Source: Mytilisepta virgata
Lineage: Eukaryota > Mollusca > Bivalvia > Mytilida > Mytilidae
Assembly: GCA_028015205.1 (NCBI GenBank)
Contig: CM051517.1
Coordinates: 62,201,455 to 62,265,454, forward strand
Reading direction: 5' to 3'
DNA length: 64,000 nt
A model generated the notes under the pieces. That model saw nothing but the letters and a program-made list of their open reading frames with translations. It made no database searches and was not told the DNA's origin. Shown here piece by piece: positions 38,935-46,917 of this stretch. How positions within the stretch are numbered: position 1 is the first letter of the stretch; the number at the start of each line of letters is the position of its first letter. The position numbers and the translations under genes are program-made.

Positions 38935-39040
38935 AAATATTTTGTTTTCAACATTTTAGGCCTTGAGCAAAACTGATTAGTCGTATATCGACGAAAATAT
39001 GCATATCTCGTACAACAAAATTGCTAAAACAGAAGTTTAT
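38935..39040 (+). repeat. Dispersed repeat, GAGCACTGCTGATGAGT family, in a collagen intron
   Basis: TTTTAGGCCTTGAGCAAAAC, TGATTAGTCGTATATCGACG and ATGCATATCTCGTACAAC follow the family order. Between exons 38599-38688 and 39069-39095. Confidence 0.5.
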
Positions 39041-39068
39041 TAACTAGCTATTCTTATTCAACTCATAC

Positions 39069-39095
39069 CTGGTTCTCCTTTTAAACCTGCGTCAC
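39069..39095 (-). CDS. Collagen-like gene: 27-nt mini-exon
   Basis: A very small exon with acceptor TTTATTTGCAG and donor GTATGA, phase 1 at both ends. It encodes exactly three triplets, GDA GLK GEP, plus the first base of the next Gly codon. Exons of 27 nt (3 x Gly-X-Y) are a known unit in collagen genes. Conserved phase, good borders and intact repeat register support it despite its size. A degenerate interspersed repeat sits just upstream in the plus-strand numbering (38935-39040), outside the exon. Confidence 0.78.
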
Positions 39096-39261
39096 CTGCA
39101 AATAAAAGTAAAATAATACAGTCAATACGAACTTGTAGATCATTAAGGAATAACAGCTTTCAAACCTAAAACTGAACTTTTCCAATAGTCATAGTTCTAT
39201 TGATGTTAGTTTTACGTAATCAAGTCCAATACATGTATATACGAAAGCCCAGAAGGATCAT

Positions 39262-39425
39262 ACGAGATTCGAAAAACGAAATTCGAGATTTAATATCCAA
39301 AGTAAAAAATACGAGATTCGAAATACGAAATTCGAGATCTCAATATCCAAAGTTCGAATTATGAGATTCGAAATCCGACATTCGATATCTTAACTACGAT
39401 ATTCGAGATTCGAAATTCAACATCT
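39262..39425. repeat. AT-rich minisatellite in a collagen intron
   Basis: Repeats of CGAGATTCGAAATACGAAAT, TCGAGAT and AATATCCAAAGT, period about 50, with about three units decaying to the right. Confidence 0.75.
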
Positions 39426-39756
39426 AAAATATCCAATCAGAGGAAACCTTCTAAGTTGTGAATAGTATTTGACCAATCAAACATCATTTCACGGCTTTCG
39501 TATTCACAACTTTTACTATTTTTCCAAATTCACCTTTGGTTACAGTTTTAACAGTTCTACATGATTATAAACCGAAAACAAAATTTAATAACTTGTTGTA
39601 CCCCGCTGTATTTCAGTTAAATACAAGAACGTTTTAATGATATGAATCCGTTTAAATGCAATACCGTTTTCATTCTTTTTTTAAAATTAAAAAGAGGTAT
39701 TTGTTTTATGTTTTATTGATTTATACCACACGTAACAATATACTAGTATAATTAAG

Positions 39757-40106
39757 ATGGGTGGATAATTGATTGTTTAACGTTCATTGGCAACCAGGTG
39801 CATATCAGGAAAAGAACATATTGATATGATAATGAATATGATTCCTGCTTTGTACAAGACCGACACGCTGAGCCGGATTTTTAATGTGCTAGAGCAAGCG
39901 GTAACTGTGCGCAAGAAGACATATCACACCACACAGACATATTATACGGACTCCGTGCCGACCAGTCGATCTTTGCTCTTACCCCTTACTTGGTGGAGAA
40001 GCAGCACAAACCAATTTTAATTTCGTTGGTTTGACCTGGCCGGGGATCGAACCCGCGACCTTCCGCACTCGAAGCGAGCACGCTATCACGAGACCACCGA
40101 TGATGT
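39757..40106 (-). mobile_element. tRNA-derived SINE in a collagen intron
   Basis: Reverse-strand copy of the 21353 family. The B box is GGTTCGATCCC (complement of 40043-40053), and the A-box region corresponds to 40086-40096. A perfect 13-bp target duplication, TAGTATAATTAAG, lies at 39744-39756 and 40107-40119. It is in the same orientation as the collagen gene, in the intron between 39095 and 40183. Confidence 0.92.
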
Positions 40107-40182
40107 TAGTATAATTAAGTCTCTATTAGACAGAAATTTCAACGCAAATCGTTTTATATTTCCAGTAGTGTATTTCTTATAC

Positions 40183-40254
40183 CTTTGTCGCCTTTGTATC
40201 CAGTATAACCTAAATGACCTCTGGCCCCTTTATCTCCCTTTTGTCCTCTGTTAC
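40183..40254 (-). CDS. Collagen-like gene: Gly-X-Y exon, eight triplets
   Basis: A 72-nt exon with acceptor TTTTTTTAG-like (AACTTGTTTTTTTAG) and donor GTATAA, phase 1 at both ends. It starts GT-AAC-AGA, so the first residue depends on the carried base: G gives Gly (GNR) if joined to an exon such as 41656-41736, and T gives Cys if joined to 40561-40737. The rest reads GQK GDK GAR GHL GYT GYK GDK. The alternative first residue makes this junction informative about isoforms. The intron downstream (to 39095) contains a complete tRNA-derived SINE on the minus strand. Confidence 0.86.
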
Positions 40255-40560
40255 CTAAAAAAACAAGTTTTTAAAATGAGTTTAAGTCTTTTAGTATTGC
40301 AAACATATATTCAAGTTAAATTATTTACCCATGAATTATTGTGCGCATTTAACAAGACTTGCAATTAGGTTTAGGAACGCAGTTCCGGTAATATTATTTT
40401 GCCTTTTTCCCCTGGCATTTTTTAAAATATGAATATTTTAAATTGAATGTATTTTTTTTCACTTGGTAGTATTAGCCACAACAAGCCCCGAAAATATTTA
40501 AATCTTAAACTGAAGCTATTTATCTAGATAACATAAAACATTTGCTAAATAACAGCTTAC

Positions 40561-40737
40561 ATGTGCAATTTCCCCCGAAAATACCAACGACACCTCGATC
40601 TCCCTTATCGCCTTTTGTGCCTGGAGGACCTCGAGGCCCCATTAAACCAGGTGGTCCTTGTTGCCCAGGCAATCCGTCATTTCCTCTTTTACCACGTTTT
40701 CCGGGGGGCCCTTCGATTCCTGCAGGACCAGGCGCAC
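40561..40737 (-). CDS. Collagen-like gene: long Gly-X-Y exon ending in G-G-N-C-T
   Basis: A 177-nt exon, the longest of the set, with acceptor GCTTCAAAG and donor CAT|GTAAGC, phase 1 at both ends. It encodes 18 regular triplets, beginning [18 protein letters not shown] and ending [15 protein letters not shown]. The repeat then breaks: G-G-N-C-T plus a carried T. Joined to the next exon at 40254, that T makes TGT (Cys) where the other collagen junctions make Gly. The paired pattern C-T-C at a hinge could be a disulphide or flexible point in the helix. Alternatively this exon is spliced to a different partner. Its border sequences are good, so the exon itself is well supported. Confidence 0.88.
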
Positions 40738-41120
40738 CTTTGAAGCAAAAAAAGAGAGACAAATTGGCTGATATATCAACATGAAAAATGAAAAACTAAA
40801 CTACATTGTCTCCTTCTTGTACACTAAAGCTGTTATTTTCTACATTACATATCAATTATTTCCAAGATGCATTTAGAAATTACAAGTAATAATTCAAACA
40901 TTAAAATCAATGTTTGGACGATTTATAATATGTCATAAGATACCTCATATATCTCTAGATACCGATTTCCGTGTTTTTTGTGGATGTATTTCCACAACGA
41001 ACCTAATACAAAGAGGATGTGGAGTAAATGCCAGTGAGACAAAAATCCAATATAAACAGATACCAGAAATTACAAAAGATGAAACCATTAAATACCTTCA
41101 ACACACATAATTATAAATAT

Positions 41121-41134
41121 AGCCCCCCCCCCCC

Positions 41135-41172
<38 letters not shown>
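41121..41172. repeat. Poly-C followed by poly-A run
   Basis: About 12 C then about 38 A in an intron of the collagen-like gene. Length uncertain because long homopolymers are error-prone. Confidence 0.85.
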
Positions 41173-41175
<3 letters not shown>

Positions 41176-41655
41176 TATAGAGTGATCAGATTTGTACGAA
41201 ACCAAATATTATCTGATGAAGACACCTAAAACCCCAAAAGTACACAAGACATTGCATGGGTCGGGACTTGGATAAGCGCAAAAATGGGGTTGAGTTAAAC
41301 TGGTTTAAAGCTCGATCATATCCCTATTCTGTTCACTGGCATACAGATATTTATGAGAATACCAACTGACATACGTACGATGAAAATGGTTTACGAAAAG
41401 GCGAATATTTCCTGTTATCAATAAAATGTGCATTTCCATAGTCCATAAAAAATATACAATAAAAATAAAAGGGAAAGTAACATATGTAAAGGATAATAAA
41501 CTACGTAAATTAATATCCACAAAAATAGAAGCATAATAAATCCATTCGTCATCAAATTATCTCCCTTGTTTTCCAGACATGAAATAAGAGCATTTCGTTT
41601 CTTGATTATCAATGATGAAATTAAACTAATCCATGTATTAGATGAGGCTAAATAC

Positions 41656-41736
41656 CTGGTGGGCCCCTTGTCCCTCGCAAACCGACTGGACCAACTGATC
41701 CCGGCTGACCTTTTTCTCCTTTTTCTCCATTTGGGC
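41656..41736 (-). CDS. Collagen-like gene: Gly-X-Y exon, nine triplets
   Basis: An 81-nt exon with acceptor GAATTTTAG and donor GTATTT, phase 1 on both sides and the same length as the exon at 43099-43179. It encodes GPN GEK GEK GQP GSV followed by GPV GLR GTR GPP and the first base of the next Gly codon. No interruption of the repeat is seen. The neighbouring frames that are open on either strand across this exon are shadows produced by its biased composition. The intron downstream (to 40737) is about 0.9 kb and includes a C-run followed by a long A-run near 41121-41171, which is an assembly-risk spot. Confidence 0.88.
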
Positions 41737-42159
41737 CTAAAATTCAACAAAAAATAATTATGTAATGACTAATTTTTTAATTTAAATTATATAGGTTAAA
41801 TGTACATTAATTGAGAGACTAAGCAACGCATTTGTTAATCAATGAACAATTCTCGTTGTTCAGTCGGAAGATTTTTTTGATATTCGAATTTTAATATTAA
41901 CTTGGTGTTTGTTACATTGATGATAGATTTACTGAGAACATACATGGAGTCATGTTTACCTCCCTTTATTTCCGGAGTGGAAGAGATGTTTTCAGATGTG
42001 AATTGTCATTTTTTTTTTGCACTGAAAAATCTTCAAGTTGGTATTTCGAAACTGTCAAATTAATAAAAGTGCAAATCTCAAATATGTTCCTTTTTCTCAT
42101 TATGGATTTTGTCTTTGCAAAAAGACGCATCAAGAGCTCCTTAATTGCTTTATAAGAAT

Positions 42160-43060
42160 TCTTAAGTCGTACTCGCGACATTAAGACAGAGTGGTCACTC
42201 TCATGTTCATTACTGTCAATTATTGGATGAAAGATCAGAAATGAGGTAAAATACTTTCTGTGTAATGGCAATTATTAGCTTCCATTAAAGAAATTAAGAG
42301 CTAAGTAGCACGGAAAACACCAATATAATACTATTTACAGCCAAAATTGTATTATATCTTCATTATGACTTGGTGTGAAAGCTATTAAAAATAATTGACT
42401 TGATGTTGTTTATGCTTTACAGATTTAATGTCCATTATTGCTGGTCAGTTTTGACATGTTTTGTTCAAGCCACCTTTCACACATTCTGTTTTCAAAGTCC
42501 TTTTCTCTATAGTTTATTGCTTTATTCTTTTTTTATAATTTTCGTTTGGTTCATGTGTGTACTCAATCTTGTTTAATAGTTTTGTTATGTTGAAATATTT
42601 GAACAGAAATAGTATCTGATCTAACTACTAAAAAATATAACCAGAGTACGTGACATAAAGAAAAAAGACTTTTCACATCTCCACAATTGCTTGCATTTCC
42701 GCAATGGCGTGTAATTGATATGTAAAATGCACTGATAAAATTTTAAATGTTTGGAAAGTACAAATGTAAGGGCTATCTTCCTGAGAATTTAACATCAAAA
42801 CCAATGGCTTATAACAGCCTTTTCACTTGATAGTGTATCAGTTCTAGCAATTAATTGGTATAAGAAAAAAGTACTCTTAAACTTGGTTTGGAATGTAAGG
42901 ATTGTCTTCCTCACGCACAGATCTGAGATGTACACGCAGTTCTATCCTTAGATGATTTTTTACTTTTATTTTTTTACTCATTTGAGATAACAATCTAATC
43001 CACAGCATCAGTGCTCATAAGCAGTTGAAACTACATCAGAAAATTAGAACCCGGTATTAA
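42160..43060. other. Intronic sequence of the collagen-like gene
   Basis: AT-rich, no repeat pair or further exon recognised between 41736 and 43099. Confidence 0.5.
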
Positions 43061-43098
43061 ATTGTTATAAGTACAAAGAAATCTTCCAATATGTTCAC

Positions 43099-43179
43099 CT
43101 TTGTCTCCTTTATATCCCGGAAACCCAAGCAAGCCTTGGTGTCCTCTTTCTCCTTTCTCTCCTTTGGTTCCATTATACC
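43099..43179 (-). CDS. Collagen-like gene: Gly-X-Y exon, nine triplets
   Basis: An 81-nt exon with acceptor TATATTTCAG and donor GTGAAC, phase 1 at both ends; the first Gly is split across the intron. It encodes nine uninterrupted triplets: GYN GTK GEK GER GHQ and then GLL GFP GYK GDK. Lys-Gly-Glu and Lys-Gly-Asp pairs are a known stabilising feature of collagen triple helices. The predicted chain is rich in charge and poor in proline compared with fibrillar collagens. Intron-symmetric exons like this can be skipped or duplicated without changing frame. The upstream intron contains the TTAA-flanked element at 43517-43787. Confidence 0.88.
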
Positions 43180-43516
43180 CTGAAATATACGATAATATAC
43201 AATTACGGCCACTTAAGAAATTTATCCAAAGTAGTCTGGTTTAGAATAGGTCAGTTCTCGAGGTCTTTTTGGATAATGCACACCCTTAATTAAGCCTGAT
43301 TCCTTCTACATGACATTATTAAGTTCGTTGTATAGTTAAAGTTTAAACAAGTTTCATCTTTTAAAAAGATATCTCACGGATTTTTCAATGTACATCTTCT
43401 AATTTATTTGTTTATTTACTTCAACATCATTTAAACCCGCGCCAAATTATCTAACGAATTAACGAGGACATTCGTGTTAACATTCGCACGATCAATGACG
43501 ATAGCAAGTATATTAA

Positions 43517-43787
43517 GGTATCCGGACCATAATAGATAATGATAAAAAATTGTATCTCTTTTTGACCCTGAATGGCGGAACCAAACAATTTAAAGCTGGA
43601 ATTTTGTATATATATTTTTCTCAAGTTGAAACACACTTTGTTGCTTATATGCAGAGTCTGTAAAAATTAGTTAGTTATATTAGAATTTCCGAAGTTTTCC
43701 GATAATTACCGAGGTCATTTCAATTGCGTTGTATGGAACATCCGGGAACTTTTAAATAATCACGTGGTCATTTATGGTCCGGATACC
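43517..43787. mobile_element. TTAA-flanked MITE, family 3, in a collagen intron
   Basis: TTAA lies at 43513-43516 and 43788-43791. The ends GGTATCCGGACCATAA and TTATGGTCCGGATACC are perfect inverted repeats of 16 bp. The interior is non-coding. It lies in the intron between exons 43099-43179 and 44213-44317. Confidence 0.85.
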
Positions 43788-44212
43788 TTAAATTATAATT
43801 ATCCACGTGCAGTTTAAGGAAAAACTATTTATCAAAAATTCTGTTTTTAATAGTTGTCACATTGTTTCGATAAGATTTGATTCATATACATTTTTGTGTA
43901 ATTTTGAATTTTCACCTACTGAGCATATCAACTACAGACATTTTTCCGAACATCAAATATAGAAATATCTTCGCCCAATCACAGAACAGATAATTGACAA
44001 CGCCCATGTGGCTACTATAGTCGGACATATTTAAGGTCAAAGGGAAAAAATTGAAACTATAATCTTCTGGCAGTATTACGAAAATCAAATAGTCATCTAA
44101 ATTTTTAATTCACATACTCTTTGTCAGTATCCCAAGGAAGGAAAATGTCTTTATTGCCACAAAAAGATATATTGGATCATTTTTTTGTGTACAATGTACC
44201 ATAATTTCTCAC

Positions 44213-44317
44213 CTGGTGCACCTGGAGGTCCGGGAGGTCCCGGTGATCCCGGAACACCTCTTTCCGATACCACTCTTTTCCCTCTTGCATAGTCATCATT
44301 GTTAGAATCAAACGTTG
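44213..44317 (-). CDS. Collagen-like gene: linker, furin-type site and start of Gly-X-Y
   Basis: A 105-nt exon with acceptor TCCTGCAG and donor GTGAGA, entered and left in phase 1. The reading starts with an acidic linker (T-F-D-S-N-N-D-D-Y-A), then R-G-K-R-V-V-S-E-R, then G-V-P-G-S-P-G-P-P-G-P-P-G-A-P and a split Gly. R-G-K-R fits the R-x-K/R-R consensus of furin-like proprotein convertases. In collagen XIII, XXIII, XXV and gliomedin such a site before the collagen domain allows shedding from the cell surface. Here it lies at the transition to Gly-X-Y, where that family logic predicts it. Cleavage itself is inferred. This exon anchors the reading frame of the whole gene. Confidence 0.86.
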
Positions 44318-45044
44318 CTGCAGGATAAAAAGTTAATTTTTAAAAACACTTTACATTATTTTCAGAGCTTGTCATATAAATGCCTCTTGAGAATATCATC
44401 AATTTGTTCAATAGTTTCAGGCAAAGTTGTTGTAATTAATTAAAGCCAGTTCAAAGGGACGGCGTTTATCTGTTTTAGACTAATGGATTCTTAAAGGGTA
44501 CATATCAGATAGAGTTATTTAAAAAACCAACCCGAATGTCATATAAAATTTATATTTAGTTTGGTATTGGGTAATATTTGTCACATATATAGCAATTTTA
44601 AGATAATTCACTACTGATTAATAGTAATATTACATTGTTAAAAGCAGTTATAATGCATTGTTAATAGATATACACAATACAGATATGCTCTGGTAAATTT
44701 GTAACGAAGTTTGGCAGTCAAACATTCGACACTAACTCAAAATTTATATTTTGAATTTACTTTAACAAAAATCTTAAATTTTGTGAAAACTAAGGAGTAT
44801 CTCCCTGGCGCATGGTTTTGTCCTCAGATGGTTTTGGCTTTTAATCAAGGTTTTGGGTTGACTATTTGTTTTGACTTGCAACATTGTTTGGTTATGTCAT
44901 TTGTACATCCGGTGCATCTAAATTATCATACACTATTTGTAAATCTTACACATGTATTTATTTTTTTTTCAACAAAAAATCAGATAGATGGTTTACTGAA
45001 TTTGCTACACGGAGAATTGAAAGTTTCTATTTTGGTTTTACACG

Positions 45045-45329
45045 ATAGCCCTTTTCAGAAATCCATCCCGGAATAAGTAATCACGATTCTGATTCTAAAA
45101 TTATAATTTGAGGCAAGTTATTTCTCTTGCTGAGACGTAGGATATTTATTACGTTGAAATACAAATATTTCCAGCTTTATAATAAAATTTGATTACAAAT
45201 ATGTTGGGAGCAAAAAGATCGTAAGTAGCTCCAAAATATTACGTGCAAATTAACTAGTTTTAAAAATAGTTCATACTTTACTCTTCATTGCAGCGAACCA
45301 GTACTACGTCCTAGCAAGGGAAATATAGG
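45045..45329 (+). mobile_element. Truncated copy of a long-TIR non-autonomous element
   Basis: The sequence from ATAGCCCTTTTCAGAAATCC matches the left part and middle of the element at 48702-49085, including GGAGCAAAAAGATCGTAAGTAG and GCGAACCAGTACTACGTC. The copy stops in the right terminal repeat near 45329. It lies in the collagen intron between 44317 and 45855. Confidence 0.75.
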
Positions 45330-45854
45330 ATCCGACCGGATAGGGGCTATGAATTTCAACGCCTCGGTTCACAGAGTGTAATGTTTTCGACACATCGTAA
45401 TATTCATTGGAAGCGTACGTGCTTATGTAACCCATAGCAAAAATATATTATCTTTTCAAGTAATGTTAACAATCTCCGACTTTTCTTCGGTTTGGCATGC
45501 TCACAATATTGTTAACATGAATAGATGCATTCTCACAGTGTGATAGCAAAACAATAACAAACGACTAAAAACTGAACATGGACATGTATATTTGTTAAAA
45601 ATCGTACTTTGTCTGAGTAATTTAAGTGCCACCTCTCTTTACATAATGGATTTAAAATGTAAGCTTTTCAGCTTTAAATCTGTTTTTTGAAGGGCTGTTG
45701 ACATTCAATAATGCATGCTCCATAAAAGTTTTGTAAAGGCTTTTTAAAATATTAATTGGATACATTAATTGGATACATGTCGAATAGATTAAGTGTATTT
45801 CCTTGAATGGATCAGACATAGAAATTTACAATGTAGTGTCTGAGCTTAACTTAC

Positions 45855-45912
45855 ATGTTTGCTTTTTGCATGCATTTGACAAAGCTGCACATTGCTGTAT
45901 AAAGCCAGAATT
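45855..45912 (-). CDS. Collagen-like gene: short Cys-containing exon
   Basis: A 58-nt exon on the minus strand, bordered by TTATTTCAG and a strong donor GTAAGT. It is read in phase 0 and gives N-S-G-F-I-Q-Q-C-A-A-L-S-N-A-C-K-K-Q-T. It leaves one T, which joins CA of the next exon to make Ser. The frame is fixed by the following exon, whose collagen reading requires exactly one carried base. It contributes two cysteines spaced C-x6-C ahead of the collagen domain, in a position where membrane collagens often carry stalk or trimerisation sequence. That role is an inference. The adjoining intron to 44317 is about 1.5 kb and holds a truncated inverted-repeat element (45045-45329). Confidence 0.68.
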
Positions 45913-46016
45913 CTGAAATAAACAAATTAAAATATTAATAACTACACTATTGAGAACAAGGAATAAATATGAAATTTTGCTAAATAACTAATATTGATCA
46001 CAATATCCAGAGATGT

Positions 46017-46399
46017 AAATATAGATTCTCCTTCAGGTACGACTGAGTTATGGAATTTCTCCACCCGAAATAGTTAAATTTTCGATTTTCAACACGCGAG
46101 CAAGGGCGAGTGTGTTAAAATCTAAAATTTAACTGTTGAGGGTGGAGAAATTCCATAACTCACGAGTAAATTGAAGGAGAATCTGTTTCTCCTATGATTT
46201 TCGACAAAAACCTCAAGAAAATGTCGTTGCTATGTAGTTTGTTTACATAGACGTCATTTCGGGACTTCTCTAGTTTATCGTTCCAATAACTGTAGGAAAA
46301 AGGGCGGTAATTCCCACGTAGAAATTTAATCACCGGGAAGTGATTAAAGATATTATGTATTTTTATCCGACCGATTAAACACGTCAAGAATAGGAGAAA
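46017..46399 (+). mobile_element. 383-bp foldback-headed interspersed element, copy 1
   Basis: The first 165 bases form a long imperfect hairpin: GATTCTCCTTCAGG and GAGTTATGGAATTTCTCCACCC pair with GGGTGGAGAAATTCCATAACTC and GAAGGAGAATC. After this, TTTCTCCTAT (46187) is the inverse of AATAGGAGAAA at the end (46389-46399). The rest is nearly the same as 59025-59407. Frames open on the minus strand in both copies are shared because the copies are similar; no known domain was recognised. Confidence 0.78.
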
Positions 46400-46690
46400 T
46401 AAGCGTAAATTAAGCAAGGGCGCATCATTTCTATAGCCCTTTAAGCACATATTTGGTAACACTGATAGTCTGTGGTAATACACAATACAGTATTCAATGC
46501 TTTAAACATAGTTTTCAGTAAGCCACTTTTATTTGTAGCGATTTTATTTCAGAAATTTAAACGTAATATGTAGTTCCAAATACTTTTTAAACTTGTTACA
46601 TGTTATTTAAACATATCAGGCAGAACATTCAGTAGTAATCTCAAGACTTTTCTGACAAGTTTAAATAATCTGTCCTCTACTAATCATTAC

Positions 46691-46905
46691 TTTGTTGTAA
46701 ACGGCCATTCTTGTCTTGTTTCATTTCCTTGGTCATGTGGTTTTAGCACCATATATTCACACAAAGTCAATATAGCCAAGACCAAATATAGATGCAAAAC
46801 AGAAACAAGAGCAATATAAGCAACAATCAAGATTTTCTGTGCATACATGCGGTCTACTTTGATGGCTAGATATTGCCTTGAAGCGGCCGTCCGAAAATTA
46901 TTCAT
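46691..46905 (-). CDS. Candidate 5' exon with type II membrane anchor, collagen-like gene
   Basis: An open frame starts at the ATG ending at 46905. It encodes about 24 polar, Lys/Arg-containing residues (MNNFRTAASR...YAQK), then roughly 30 hydrophobic residues (ILIVAYIALVSVLH...), then a hydrophilic stretch with a possible N-glycosylation site (N-E-T). Positive charge before the hydrophobic span and no cleavage-like region suggest a type II signal anchor. That would suit the furin-type site two exons downstream, as in transmembrane collagens and gliomedin. A donor-like AAA|GTAATG lies at 46690/46689. The problem is phase: this donor leaves phase 2, while the next exon (45855-45912) must be entered in phase 0. 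Either an intermediate exon is missed, another donor is used, or the frame is unrelated. Membership of the gene is inferred from position and protein logic only. Confidence 0.42.
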
Positions 46906-46917
46906 TACTTCACAGAC

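Noticed and set aside
40400..40416. Collagen-like P-G-E-K-G on the minus strand
   Set aside because: No polypyrimidine tract or donor and a stop soon after; at most a relic exon.
40542..40784. Proline- and glycine-rich plus-strand frames
   Set aside because: Antisense shadows of the collagen exon at 40561-40737.
41418..41750. 110-residue minus-strand frame over a collagen exon
   Set aside because: Wrong frame of exon 41656-41736; the Gly-X-Y frame with good borders explains the sequence.
44711..45076. 121-residue plus-strand open frame
   Set aside because: Lies in a collagen intron, runs into a transposable-element copy and has no recognisable domain; likely chance.
46160..46483. 107-residue minus-strand frame
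   Set aside because: Mostly inside a transposable element present again at 59025-59407; openness follows from copy similarity.
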